Source: Actinotalea soli (GTDB lineage: Bacteria; Actinomycetota; Actinomycetes; Actinomycetales; Cellulomonadaceae). From it: a stretch of DNA of 64,000 bases. Positions 11,229-19,483 of the stretch are shown piece by piece (the first letter of the stretch is position 1; every line of letters begins with the position of its first letter). The notes under the pieces are model-generated. The model saw only the letters and a list, made by a program, of their open reading frames with translations, made no database searches and was not told the origin of the DNA. The position numbers and the translations under genes were made by a program. The stretch covers positions 186,001 through 250,000 of the forward strand of contig NZ_JAGEMK010000002.1 of the NCBI RefSeq assembly GCF_017565425.1. Reading direction: 5' to 3'.

Positions 11229-12155
11229 ATGTCCGCGATCGAGATGCACGACCTGCACAAGACGTACCGGTCCACCACGGCCGTGGCCGGGGTGAGCCTG
11301 ACGGTGCCCGAGGGCTCGATCATGGGGCTGGTCGGGCGTAACGGCGCCGGCAAGACCACCACGGTCGAGATCACCGCGGGGCTGCGCGAGCCCGACCGCG
11401 GCAGGGTCAGCGTGCTCGGCCTGGACCCGCGGCGGGACCGCCGCGCGGTGCGGCAGGTGCTCGGGGTGCAGCTCCAGGAGAGTCAGCTGCACAGCGCCCT
11501 GACCGCCCTCGAGCTCGTGACCCTCTACCGCAGCTTGTACCGGTCGGGCCTCGGCCCGGCGGCAGCTCTCGAGGCCGTCGGGCTGGGCCGCAGCGCGGGG
11601 ACACGGTTCGAGAAGCTCTCCGGCGGTCAGCAGCAACGACTGTCGATCGCCCTCGCGATCATCGGCCGTCCCCGGGTGGTGATCCTCGACGAGCTCACCA
11701 CCGGGCTGGACCCCGAGGCGCGCCGTGAGGTGTGGGGCCTGGTCGACGGGCTCCGGGCGGACGGGGTCACGGTCCTCCTGGTGAGTCACCACATGGACGA
11801 GGTCGAGCGGCTCTGCGACCAGGTGGCCCTGCTCGACGCCGGGAGGGTGGCCTCGACCGGCAGCCCCGCCACGATTGTGGCCCGGGCGGCGCTCCCGCAA
11901 CGGGTGCGCTTCGACGCGGAGCACGGCCTCGACGCGGCCCTGCTGCGGGCCCTGCCCGAGGTCGAGGAGGTCGAGGTGCGAGGCCGCGGGGTCGTGGTGC
12001 GCGGCCGAGGCGATCTCGAGCGAGCGGTCAGCACCTCCCTGACCAGGCACGGGGTGGTCGTCACGGGAGCGAGCGTCGAGCGCCCCACCCTCGAGGACGC
12101 CTTTCTCGCACTGACCGGCCGCCAGGCCGGACCTGACACGGAGGTGGACCGATGA
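11229..12155 (+). CDS. ABC exporter ATP-binding protein
   Basis: 308-residue ATPase of the drug/lipid ABC-2 exporter type. Walker A is GRNGAGKTTT, the signature LSGGQQQRLSI, Walker B VVILDELTTGLDP, and the H-loop His is in LLVSHHMDEVE. A C-terminal extension of about 80 residues is typical for ABC-2 partners. The ATG at 11229 has a strong GAAGGAGG site just upstream; the longer open frame has none. The permease gene overlaps its end by 4 bases. Confidence 0.94.
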   Translation: MSAIEMHDLHKTYRSTTAVAGVSLTVPEGSIMGLVGRNGAGKTTTVEITAGLREPDRGRVSVLGLDPRRDRRAVRQVLGVQLQESQLHSALTALELVTLYRSLYRSGLGPAAALEAVGLGRSAGTRFEKLSGGQQQRLSIALAIIGRPRVVILDELTTGLDPEARREVWGLVDGLRADGVTVLLVSHHMDEVERLCDQVALLDAGRVASTGSPATIVARAALPQRVRFDAEHGLDAALLRALPEVEEVEVRGRGVVVRGRGDLERAVSTSLTRHGVVVTGASVERPTLEDAFLALTGRQAGPDTEVDR

Positions 12156-12931
12156 GCCCGACCACCGAGGCGCACCTGCGGGCCCCGGGCCTGCGTGCCT
12201 GGATGACCCTGACCGGTGCCGAGGTGCGCATGGTCGTGCGTGACACGGCCGGGCTCCTCATCCCGGTCGGATTGCCCTTGCTCATCCTCGTGATGAACGC
12301 CTTGGGCGAGACCGACCACGTGCTTCCCGGGACCGGGGGACGCACCGTGCTCGACATCTATGTGCTGCCCCTGGTGCTCACGATGGTCATCGCCGTCATC
12401 GGGGTCGTGAACATGCCGAGCTTTTTGGCGTACTACCGCCGTACCGGGGTCCTGCGCCGCCTTGCCGTCACCCCTGCCCACCCGAGCATGGTGCTCGTCG
12501 CCCAGGTGCTGACCAGCCTGCTCCAGGCGGCCGTGGGCATCGGACTGGCCCTGACGGTGGCCGTGGTCGGGTTCGGGGCGAACCTCCCGGCCCGTCCGGG
12601 GGTCGCCCTCGCCCTCGGACTGCTCGCCGCGGCGGCGATGTACGCCCTCGGGGTGCTCGTGGCGGCCGTCGCCCCGAGCGGCAACGCCGCGGTGGCCATG
12701 GGCCTGGTCCTGTTCTTCGGGATGGGGGCGACGGGAGGCATGTTCGGGCCGACGACCAACCTCCCCGACGGGGTGGCCCGCGTCGGGGAGGTGCTGCCCT
12801 TCGGGGCGACGGTCGAGGTGCTCGGCACGGCCTGGGCGGGCGGAGGGATCGACGCGACCCCGGTCCTCGCCCTCGCCGCGACGACTCTCGTCTGCTCGGC
12901 CGTGGGGGCGCGGTTCTTCCGCTGGCAGTGA
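12152..12931 (+). CDS. ABC-2 type exporter permease
   Basis: 259-residue integral membrane protein with six predicted transmembrane helices and the ABC-2 permease layout (cytoplasmic N-terminus, TM1 near residue 30, conserved LRRLAVTPAHPSMVLVAQVL coupling region near residue 105). It forms the membrane half of the exporter whose ATPase gene overlaps by ATGA. The substrate is unknown. Confidence 0.92.
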   Translation: MSPTTEAHLRAPGLRAWMTLTGAEVRMVVRDTAGLLIPVGLPLLILVMNALGETDHVLPGTGGRTVLDIYVLPLVLTMVIAVIGVVNMPSFLAYYRRTGVLRRLAVTPAHPSMVLVAQVLTSLLQAAVGIGLALTVAVVGFGANLPARPGVALALGLLAAAAMYALGVLVAAVAPSGNAAVAMGLVLFFGMGATGGMFGPTTNLPDGVARVGEVLPFGATVEVLGTAWAGGGIDATPVLALAATTLVCSAVGARFFRWQ

Positions 12932-12962
12932 CGCCCTCGCGCGGGGAGGACCGCACGGCCGG

Positions 12963-13361
12963 CTACCCGGCGTCGGGCATCTCCATGAAGACGACCTCCC
13001 ACGCGTGGCCGTCGGGGTCGGCGAAGCTGCGCCCGTACATGGGGCCCTCCTCGGTCTGGCGTCCCTCGGCGCCGCCGTGGGCCACGGCGGCGAGCACGAG
13101 CTCGTCGACCTCGGCACGGCTGGACGCGGAGAGGCAGTTGATCACCGAGGTGGCTTGGGTGGCGTCCCCGATCTCCCCGTCGACGAAGTCGGCGAAGCGG
13201 CCCCGGTCCAGGAGCATCACGTAGATGCTCTCGGAGACGACGACGCAGGCGCAGCGGTCGTCCGAGAAGTCCTCGTTCACGCCGAACCCGAGGCCGGTGT
13301 AGAAGCTGCGCGACGTCCCGACGTCCTTGACCGGCAGGTTGACGAAGATCATGCGATTCAT
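12963..13361 (-). CDS. VOC family (glyoxalase/bleomycin-resistance-like) protein
   Basis: 132 residues. It opens with MNRMIFVNLPVKDVGTSRSFY and TGLGFGVNEDF and ends with MYGRSFADPDGHAWEVVFME, the paired beta-alpha-beta-beta-beta units of the vicinal oxygen chelate fold; the Glu in the last strand is a usual metal ligand. Function of this subgroup is undefined. The ATG at 13361 follows GGAGGAG. It is divergent from the ECF sigma gene; VOC genes often accompany such sigma factors. Confidence 0.88.
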   Translation of the reverse strand: MNRMIFVNLPVKDVGTSRSFYTGLGFGVNEDFSDDRCACVVVSESIYVMLLDRGRFADFVDGEIGDATQATSVINCLSASSRAEVDELVLAAVAHGGAEGRQTEEGPMYGRSFADPDGHAWEVVFMEMPDAG

Positions 13362-13454
13362 GGGTGCTCCTCCGCTCGTGGTGGCTCGCAGTGCGCGAGA
13401 CCTGTCCAAGAAGACCCTTGCCAGGGCCAGGACTCATCGGGTTACCTTCATCGG

Positions 13455-14450
13455 GTGACCACCACCGAGGTGACACCCCCGCTCGACGAGGCGACCTTCC
13501 TCGCCCAGGTCGAGCCGCTCCGGCGCGAGCTCCTCGCGCACTGCTACCGCATGGTCGGGTCCGTCCACGACGCCGAGGACCTCGTCCAGGAGACCTACCT
13601 GCGCGCGTGGCGGGCCTTCCACGGCTTCGAGAACCGGTCCTCCCTGCGCACCTGGATGTACCGGATCGCGACCAACACCTGCCTGACCGCCCTCGAGGGC
13701 CGTACCCGCCGTCCGCTGCCCACCGGCCTGGGTCAGCCCCCCGCCGATCCCACCGCCGAGCTGCGCGAGAGCCGGGAGACCCCGTGGCTCGAGCCGGCCC
13801 CCGACTCGCTGCTGTGGAGCTCCCCCTCCCCCGACCCCGCGAGCGTCGTCGTCGACCGGGACTCGGTGCGCCTGGCCTTCGTCGCCGCGCTGCAGCACCT
13901 CACCGCCCAGCAGCGCGCCGTCCTGCTGCTCCGTGACGTGCTCAAGTGGCGGGCTGCCGAGGTGGCCGGGGCTCTGGAGATCTCGGTGGCCGCGGTCAAC
14001 AGCACCTTGCAGCGCGCCCGGGCGCACGTGGCCCAGGTCGCGGAGCAGCCGACCCTCGACGAGGCCGACCCCCGCACCCGCGAGCTGCTGGACAGCTACG
14101 TCCAGGCCTTCGAGGAGTACGACGTCGCGCGGATCGTCACCCTGCTGACCGCGGACGCCGTCTGGGAGATGCCGCCCTTCGTCGAGTGGTACCGCGGCGC
14201 CGAGGACATCGGCCGCCTCATCGCCACGCGCTGCCCGGCTCGCGGGGCGGGGGACATGCGTGCGATCCGCAGCTCGGCCAACGGTCAACCGGTGGTCGCC
14301 ATCTACATGCGTGAGCCTGACGGGGTGCACCGGGCCTTCCAGCTCCAGCACCTGGTCGGCTCCCCCGACGGCGTCTCGCACGTGACGGTCTGGTTCGGGG
14401 TCGCCCTGTTCCGTGCCTTCGGGCTGCCCGTGGAGCTGCCCGTCGGCTGA
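13455..14450 (+). CDS. ECF RNA polymerase sigma factor with C-terminal SnoaL-like domain (SigG/SigX5-like)
   Basis: 331 residues. Sigma region 2 (LLAHCYRMVGSVHDAEDLVQ, residues about 28-47; TYLRAWRAF) and region 4 (LTAQQRAVLLLRDVLKW and AAEVAGALEISVAAVN) are clear, followed by a SnoaL/NTF2-like domain from about residue 210 (SYVQAFEEYDVARIVTLLTAD). ECF factors with this extension usually have no anti-sigma partner and are thought to be controlled by the extra domain. The GTG at 13455 is preceded closely by TTACCT, so the transcript may be leaderless. Divergent from the VOC gene. Confidence 0.92.
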   Translation: MTTTEVTPPLDEATFLAQVEPLRRELLAHCYRMVGSVHDAEDLVQETYLRAWRAFHGFENRSSLRTWMYRIATNTCLTALEGRTRRPLPTGLGQPPADPTAELRESRETPWLEPAPDSLLWSSPSPDPASVVVDRDSVRLAFVAALQHLTAQQRAVLLLRDVLKWRAAEVAGALEISVAAVNSTLQRARAHVAQVAEQPTLDEADPRTRELLDSYVQAFEEYDVARIVTLLTADAVWEMPPFVEWYRGAEDIGRLIATRCPARGAGDMRAIRSSANGQPVVAIYMREPDGVHRAFQLQHLVGSPDGVSHVTVWFGVALFRAFGLPVELPVG

Positions 14451-14527
14451 GCCCCCAGATGCGGGGGGCCGCTGCGCACCGCACGATCGTGGGACGACCG
14501 TGTCCCCGACAGCTGGGAGCCCAGCCC

Positions 14528-15127
14528 ATGACGAACGTCGCGATCATCTACTACTCCTCGACCGGCAACCTCCAGTCCATGGCCGAGCAGCTCGAGAAGG
14601 CCGCCACCGGGACGGGGGCCACCGTCCGCCGGCGCCACGTCGAGGAGATCGCCCCGCAGGCAGCCATCGACGGCAACCCGGCGTGGGCCGAGCACGTCGA
14701 GGCCATCCGGGACGAGCCGAAGGCCAGCCCGGAGGACATCGCCTGGGCCGACGTCGTGCTGCTCGGCTCGCCCACCCGGTACGGGAACGTCACGAGCCAG
14801 TTCCAGCAGTTCATCGACACCCTCGGGCCGCTGTGGGCCGAGGGCCGGCTGGCCGACAAGGTCTACGCGGGCTTCACCTCCACGCAGACCACGCACGGCG
14901 GCCAGGAGGGCACCATCCAGCAGATCTACACGATGGTCGCGCACTTCGGCGGGATCATCGTCCCCCCGGGGTACACCGACCCGCTCAAGTTCGTCGACGG
15001 CAACCCCTACGGGGCCTCGCACGTCTCCGGGGCTGAGGGCGACCTGCCGCTCGAGGACAGCACGACGGCGGCCCTCGACCACCTGGCCGAGCGCGCCATC
15101 CGGATCGCGGAGCGCCTCGCCGCCTGA
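14528..15127 (+). CDS. wrbA: WrbA-like NAD(P)H:quinone oxidoreductase
   Basis: 199-residue flavodoxin-fold protein. The FMN phosphate loop is YYSSTGNLQSM at the N-terminus; SPTRYGNVTSQFQQF, GFTSTQTTHGGQE and the late GASHVSG segment match WrbA-type quinone reductases, which reduce quinones by two electrons to avoid radicals. The ATG lies 77 bases after the sigma gene. A strong hairpin terminator follows. Confidence 0.92.
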   Translation: MTNVAIIYYSSTGNLQSMAEQLEKAATGTGATVRRRHVEEIAPQAAIDGNPAWAEHVEAIRDEPKASPEDIAWADVVLLGSPTRYGNVTSQFQQFIDTLGPLWAEGRLADKVYAGFTSTQTTHGGQEGTIQQIYTMVAHFGGIIVPPGYTDPLKFVDGNPYGASHVSGAEGDLPLEDSTTAALDHLAERAIRIAERLAA

Positions 15128-15164
15128 GCGACGCCGCCTGAGTGACGCCGCCTCCGGGCACGCG

Positions 15165-15199
15165 GAAGGGCCCCACCCCTGGACGGGGTGGGGCCCTTC
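15165..15199. terminator. intrinsic terminator, bidirectional position
   Basis: A 15-bp perfect stem (GAAGGGCCCCACCCC with its complement) and a 5-base loop sit between the convergent wrbA and Ala-rich protein genes, so it can stop both. The T-run is short, as usual in GC-rich genomes. Confidence 0.85.
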
Positions 15200-15272
15200 T
15201 CGTCATGACCTGGTGCGTCGGCCCGGACCGCGAGCCCCGCGAGCGTGGGTCCCGGCCAGGACGGCCGCGGCC

Positions 15273-16298
15273 TCAGGAGCTCGAGCCGCCCGTGCCCTTC
15301 GGGTTCGCCGTCTTCGGCGTGGGCTTGGACGCGGCCGAGGTGGTCGACGAGCTGCGACCGGTCTTGGCGGCGCTGGTGCCCGAGCCACCCTGCGGCTTGG
15401 CTGCGGTCGAGGTGCTGGTGGCAGCCGCGCCGGGCGTCTCGGTGCTGCCCGTGTCCGAGGCGGTGGGCACCGCGGAGGTGGTCGTCGCGTCGGCCTCGGT
15501 CGAGGACTTGCGCCGCGGCGCCGCCTTGCTGGTGGCCTCACGAGCCTTCTCGGCGGCCTTCTCGGTCGCCTCGCGCGCCTTCTCGGTGGCCTCGCGGGTC
15601 TTGGCGACGCTCACGCCGGCTGCCTCCCCGACGGCCTCGGCTGCCTCGCCGAGCTCGTCGCGGGCCTCCGCCGCCGCGGCCTTGAAGCGGTCACGCCCGC
15701 CGGCCTCGTGGCGTCCTGCCTGGTCCCAGGGCTGCTCGGCCCACGGGTCGGTGGTGGGCCGGCTCGCGCGCCAGGCCGCCACGGCGGCAGCCACGGCGGC
15801 GACGCTGGTGAGGAACCAGAAGACCTTGGCGCCCTTGTGGCTCTTCTTCTTCGGCACCTCGATGTGGGCCAGGTCGTTGAGCTTCGCCGAGGTCACGTCG
15901 CGGGCCTTGTCCGCACCGAGAGCGGCGGAGGCCGCTGCGGCGTTGAGCGCCGCGACCAGCTTCGGCAGCACGTCGTCGACGAGGCGGTCGTGGGCGGTGT
16001 CCACGACGGGCACGGCGCGCTCGGCGGCCTTCTCCACACGGGGGGCCGCGGCCTTGACGCTCTCGCGCCAGGCCTTCTCGACGCGGGGCGAGGCCCAGTC
16101 GACGGCCGCACCCACGTGCGGGGTGGCCCAGTCCTTGGCGTGCACGGCGGCGTCCTTGGCCTGGTCGGCCACCTGCGACGCCGTCTTGCCGGCCTGCTTG
16201 CCCGCGTGCGCCGAGGTCGCGGCGAGGACGGCGCCTGTCCCGGCGGCCTTCTTCTTCAGGCGCGCCTGCTTGGAACGGCTGGAACGGCGGATGTGCAT
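15273..16298 (-). CDS. Ala/Lys-rich membrane-associated helical protein, unknown function
   Basis: 341 residues from the ATG at 16298 (AGGGAG upstream). The first 130 residues are amphipathic Ala/Lys/Val helices with repeated DWATP/HVG and VEKA units. One hydrophobic helix follows (KVFWFLTSVAAVAAAVAAW, about residues 160-180), then a coiled-coil-like stretch of EATEKAREATEKA repeats (residues 225-255), and a Ser/Thr/Ala/Pro-rich disordered tail. Similar proteins are common at this place in Micrococcales, but no function is known. Composition is low-complexity, so similarity searches may give misleading hits. Confidence 0.7.
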   Translation of the reverse strand: MHIRRSSRSKQARLKKKAAGTGAVLAATSAHAGKQAGKTASQVADQAKDAAVHAKDWATPHVGAAVDWASPRVEKAWRESVKAAAPRVEKAAERAVPVVDTAHDRLVDDVLPKLVAALNAAAASAALGADKARDVTSAKLNDLAHIEVPKKKSHKGAKVFWFLTSVAAVAAAVAAWRASRPTTDPWAEQPWDQAGRHEAGGRDRFKAAAAEARDELGEAAEAVGEAAGVSVAKTREATEKAREATEKAAEKAREATSKAAPRRKSSTEADATTTSAVPTASDTGSTETPGAAATSTSTAAKPQGGSGTSAAKTGRSSSTTSAASKPTPKTANPKGTGGSSS

Positions 16299-16437
16299 CT
16301 TCGACTCCCTGTCGGTGGTCGGACGGCGTGCAGGTCCCTCAGGTACTTCTTCCCCATGTTGCCACCGTTGGGCTCGGCGCGCGCGAGGGTTCCCGCCCCG
16401 ACACGTGCGCGTCAGGGGTGCGTGCGAGGATGACAGC

Positions 16438-16977
16438 ATGTTCGCGACCCTGCACACCACCGCTGGTGACATCCGTATCGAGCTCTTCCCCAACCACGCA
16501 CCCAAGACGGTGCGCAACTTCGTGGGCCTGGCCCAGGGGACCCAGGCCTGGAAGGACCCGTCCTCGGGCGCCGAGCGCACCGAGTCGCTGTACGACGGCA
16601 CGGTCTTCCACCGCGTCATCTCGGGCTTCATGATCCAGGGCGGTGACCCCCTGGGCACCGGCACGGGCGGCCCGGGCTACACCTTCGACGACGAGATCCA
16701 CCCCGAGCTCGTCTTCGACAAGCCCTACCTGCTCGCCATGGCCAACGCCGGCAAGCGCCGCGACCCCGTCACCGGCGAGGTCGGTGGGACCAACGGATCG
16801 CAGTTCTTCATCTCGGTCACGCCCACGCCCCACCTCAACGGCAAGCACACGATCTTCGGCTCGGTGGCCGACGACGAGAGCAAGGCCGTGGTCGACGCGA
16901 TCGCCACCACCCGGACCGGTGCGGCCGACCGCCCCGTCGAGGACATCACCATCACCTCGGTCACGGTCGAGGACTGA
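16438..16977 (+). CDS. cyclophilin-type peptidyl-prolyl cis-trans isomerase
   Basis: 179-residue single-domain cyclophilin. Active-site features are visible: FHRVISGFMIQGGDPLGTG, NGSQFFISVTPTPHLNGKHTIFG split around residues 120-140, with the catalytic Arg in FHRV. It has no signal peptide and should be cytosolic, assisting protein folding. The ATG is preceded by GAGGATGAC, close enough for a leaderless start. It corresponds to ppiA, which lies near gyrA in mycobacteria and related genera. Confidence 0.95.
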   Translation: MFATLHTTAGDIRIELFPNHAPKTVRNFVGLAQGTQAWKDPSSGAERTESLYDGTVFHRVISGFMIQGGDPLGTGTGGPGYTFDDEIHPELVFDKPYLLAMANAGKRRDPVTGEVGGTNGSQFFISVTPTPHLNGKHTIFGSVADDESKAVVDAIATTRTGAADRPVEDITITSVTVED

Positions 16978-16983
16978 CTCCCC

Positions 16984-17020
16984 GGCATGACGCCCGGTCC
17001 CTCGGGCCGGGCGTCATGCC
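16984..17020 (+). terminator. hairpin after the cyclophilin gene
   Basis: GGCATGACGCCCGG pairs perfectly with CCGGGCGTCATGCC across a 9-base loop, directly after the stop codon. It has no T-run, so it may act as a Rho-independent terminator only weakly or protect the message end. Confidence 0.65.
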
Positions 17021-17039
17021 CTCGACCCGCTGGAGCCGC

Positions 17040-17936
17040 ATGACCACGCCCCCGCCGCCCTCGTCCGCGCCCGGAGCGGGGCCCGAGCCGGGCGAGGTCC
17101 CGGTCTGCCCCCGGCACACCGACCGCGTCTCCTACGTGCGGTGCCAGCGCTGCGGCCGCCCAGCCTGCCCCGAGTGCCAGGTCCAGGCCGCCGTCGGCGT
17201 GCACTGCGTGGACTGCGTGCGCGAGGCCAGCCGCAACGCCCCGCAGGCGCGGACCGTCTTCGGCGCCACCCTGCGCGACGGCCGTCCCGTGGTCACCCTC
17301 ACGTTGATCGGCCTCAGCGTGCTCAGCTTCGTGCTGCAGCAGACCTTGGGTCGCGCATGGACCGACGCGCTGATCTTCGCGCCCTTCCTCGGCGAGACCG
17401 AGCCCTGGCGCTTCCTCACGGCGGCCTTCCTGCACAGCCCGGGCTTCCTGCACATCGGGTTCAACATGTTCGCCCTGTGGATCATCGGGCCCTCCCTCGA
17501 GCAGGCCCTCGGTCGGTGGCGGTTCATCAGCCTCTACGTGCTGGCCGCGATCGGCGGGAGCCTCATGGTCACCCTGCTCGCCAGCCCGGCCACGGTCGAG
17601 TGGGGCCGCGGCCTCGTCGGCGCCTCGGGGGCGGTCTTCGGTCTCTTCGGCGCGATCCTCATCGTTCTGCGACGTCTGGGCCGGGACGCCCGGCAGATCG
17701 TCGTCATCCTCGGGATCAACGCCGTGCTCGGCTTCGTGGTCCCCGGGATCTCCTGGCAGGCGCACCTGGGCGGGTTCCTCGTGGGCCTCGTGCTCGGGGT
17801 GGCTTACGCCTACGCCCCCCGACCACGCCGCGGCCAGGTCGCGGTGGCAGCGACGGTCGGCGTCGCCGTCCTTCTGGTGGTTCTCGCGGCGCTGAAGTAC
17901 GCGAGCGTCGCCGCCTGGTGGGCCGCCGTCGGCTGA
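17040..17936 (+). CDS. rhomboid family intramembrane serine protease with N-terminal zinc ribbon
   Basis: 298 residues. The N-terminus has a B-box-like Cys/His cluster (CPRHTDRVSYVRCQRCGRP then ACPECQ and VHCVDC, residues about 20-60). Six or more transmembrane helices follow. The catalytic serine is in GASGAVFG (Ser196) and the partner histidine in WQAHLGGF (His242); the loop motif HIGFNMFALW is also present. It cleaves membrane-protein substrates inside the bilayer; targets are unknown. The ATG at 17040 is preferred over 17016 because a GGAG lies just upstream and the earlier start is inside the hairpin. Confidence 0.95.
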   Translation: MTTPPPPSSAPGAGPEPGEVPVCPRHTDRVSYVRCQRCGRPACPECQVQAAVGVHCVDCVREASRNAPQARTVFGATLRDGRPVVTLTLIGLSVLSFVLQQTLGRAWTDALIFAPFLGETEPWRFLTAAFLHSPGFLHIGFNMFALWIIGPSLEQALGRWRFISLYVLAAIGGSLMVTLLASPATVEWGRGLVGASGAVFGLFGAILIVLRRLGRDARQIVVILGINAVLGFVVPGISWQAHLGGFLVGLVLGVAYAYAPRPRRGQVAVAATVGVAVLLVVLAALKYASVAAWWAAVG

Positions 17937-17942
17937 CGCCCC

Positions 17943-17996
17943 ACCTCGTGTCAGAACCTCGGATACCCCTGGCACCCCCAGGTTCTGACACGAGGT
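17943..17996. repeat. 17-bp inverted repeat with 20-base loop
   Basis: ACCTCGTGTCAGAACCT at 17943-17959 is exactly repeated in inverse at 17980-17996. It begins 7 bases after the rhomboid stop codon and may act as a terminator, but its length and lack of a T-run are also compatible with an extragenic palindromic element. I see no second copy in the window. Confidence 0.7.
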
Positions 17997-18028
17997 TGTG
18001 GTTCGCAGCGGCTGTCCCCAGGGTTGCT

Positions 18029-18170
18029 CACAGCTGTGGAACTACACCCGTGTAGTTATCCACAGAGATGTCCACCGCTGGGGAGAACTCTGCCCCCGTG
18101 CACGCTCGCCGCGGCCGCCACCACGGTTGCTCCCACCTGTGGACAAACCCGTGGACAGCGAGGTGGACAG
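18029..18170. promoter_or_regulatory. cluster of DnaA-box-like sites in a gene-free gap
   Basis: The 302-base gap 17937-18238 has no gene. It contains a consensus DnaA box TTATCCACA (18056-18064), the actinobacterial box TTGTCCACA on the minus strand (18138-18146), and further TGTCCAC cores at 18069-18075 (plus) and 18151-18157 and 18163-18169 (minus). An 8+8 inverted repeat (AACTACAC and GTGTAGTT, 18040-18057) and the palindrome CACAGCTGTG (18029-18038) lie beside them. The density suggests DnaA binding; the function (DnaA titration, origin fragment or control of crgA) is inference. Confidence 0.55.
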
Positions 18171-18238
18171 GGACGACGACGGGGAGGGCCCGTGGTCGCC
18201 GTGACGACCCGGACCCTCCCCGCGGAGGCTGTGCTGGC

Positions 18239-18484
18239 TCAGCGCCAGCGCGTGGTGAGCGCGAAGCCCGCGATCATGAAGACGAAGCCGATCGCCAGGT
18301 TCCAGTTGCCGATCCCCGGGACGGGGAACGCGGTGCGCGAGATGTAGGTCACCACCACCCAGGCGAGGCCCAGCAGCAGGAGGGTGAGCATCGTGGGAAC
18401 GAGCCAGGCCGGGTTCGCCTGACTGGGCTTGCCCGAGGGGGGCGGCTCGTAGCTGGGCTTCTTGCGCGACTTCGACTCGGGCAC
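18239..18484 (-). CDS. crgA: cell division protein CrgA
   Basis: 81 residues, the usual size. It begins with the conserved basic PESKSRKKPSYEPPP tail and has two transmembrane helices (NPAWLVPTMLTLLLLGLAWVV, shown in part; IGFVFMIAGFALTT). CrgA of actinobacteria binds FtsZ, FtsI and FtsQ and coordinates septum assembly. The GTG at 18484 has GGAG at the right distance; the longer in-frame extension is not supported. It is read away from the DnaA-box cluster's far side, with the cluster downstream of its stop. Confidence 0.95.
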   Translation of the reverse strand: MPESKSRKKPSYEPPPSGKPSQANPAWLVPTMLTLLLLGLAWVVVTYISRTAFPVPGIGNWNLAIGFVFMIAGFALTTRWR

Positions 18485-18613
18485 GGTCCGTCTCCAAGGC
18501 AGGCGGGCTGCGGGCACGATCCGTGCCCGTCGTTCGTCAACTAGCGTAGTGGCCACCGTACGCGCAACAGCGCTGCACCGTCCGCCCGGTCCGGCGCGAC
18601 GCAGAGGAGAGAC

Positions 18614-19483
18614 ATGAGCGAGCCCACGGAGGCGTCAGCGGCTGACGACCCCGCGGTCCCGGAGGCCGACGAGGGCCAGGGCCCGCCGACGGACGACGCC
18701 GTCGCCGCGCCGCGACGCCGCACGCCGACCGCCGGGGCGCTGGGCGTGGTGCTCGTGCTCGTCCTCGCCGGGGTCCTCTTCGTCGCGAACGCTCGTCTGC
18801 AGGGCGGCGACGACGCCCGCCACGCCGCGGACCTGCCGAGTCTCGTGCAGGTCGAGCTCGACCGGGCCGACGAGCTCGCGACCGAGGTGGACGGGCTCCG
18901 CGCGGAGGTCGACGAGCTCACCGATGCGGCGACCATGCAGAACCCGATCCAGGCGAGCGACCAGCAGGCCCTGGTCGAGATCGCGGCGGGGCGCACCCCG
19001 TTGACCGGCCCTGGCCTCACGGTCGAGCTCACCGACGCCCCGACCAACCGACCTCAGCCCGACTGGGTGGTCAACGACGACCTCGTCATCCACCAGCAGG
19101 ACCTCCAGGCCGTGATCAACGCCCTGTGGGCTGGTGGGGCCGAGGCCATGACCCTGCAGGACCAGCGCGTCATCTCGACCACGGCGTTCCGGTGCGTGGG
19201 CAACGTGCTCCTGCTGCACGGCCGGCACTACTCACCGCCCTACGTGGTGCGGGCCATCGGTGACCCCGAGCGGCTCGAGGCGGCCCTGTATGCCTCGCGA
19301 AGCATCCAGGTGTACCTCGACTACGTCGAGAACGTGGGCCTGGGCTGGTCGGTCGAGGCCCTCGAGGCCGTCGCCGTCCCTGCCTTCGAGGGCAGCCTCG
19401 AGCTGCGTCACGCGAGCCTGCCCGAGGGCACCGCCGTCTTCCCCCTCGAAGGGGTCGACAGCGGGACCGTTCGCGTCCCGTGA
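18614..19483 (+). CDS. DUF881 family membrane-anchored protein
   Basis: 289 residues: acidic N-terminus, one signal-anchor helix (about residues 42-60), a short coiled coil (LVQVELDRADELATEVDGL), then the DUF881 domain with GPGLTVELTDAP, NDDLVIHQQDLQAVINALW and the end RSIQVYLDYVENVGLGWSV. DUF881 proteins are widespread in Actinobacteria and Firmicutes, often near division and sortase genes; function is unknown, and an extracytoplasmic location is predicted. GAGGAGAG precedes the ATG. It overlaps the sortase gene by 4 bases. Confidence 0.92.
   Translation: MSEPTEASAADDPAVPEADEGQGPPTDDAVAAPRRRTPTAGALGVVLVLVLAGVLFVANARLQGGDDARHAADLPSLVQVELDRADELATEVDGLRAEVDELTDAATMQNPIQASDQQALVEIAAGRTPLTGPGLTVELTDAPTNRPQPDWVVNDDLVIHQQDLQAVINALWAGGAEAMTLQDQRVISTTAFRCVGNVLLLHGRHYSPPYVVRAIGDPERLEAALYASRSIQVYLDYVENVGLGWSVEALEAVAVPAFEGSLELRHASLPEGTAVFPLEGVDSGTVRVP

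Noticed and set aside
15142-16437. Upstream extension of the cyclophilin frame to 611 residues
   Set aside because: The extra 432 codons are antisense to the Ala-rich protein gene and follow a terminator; the cyclophilin fold starts at 16438.
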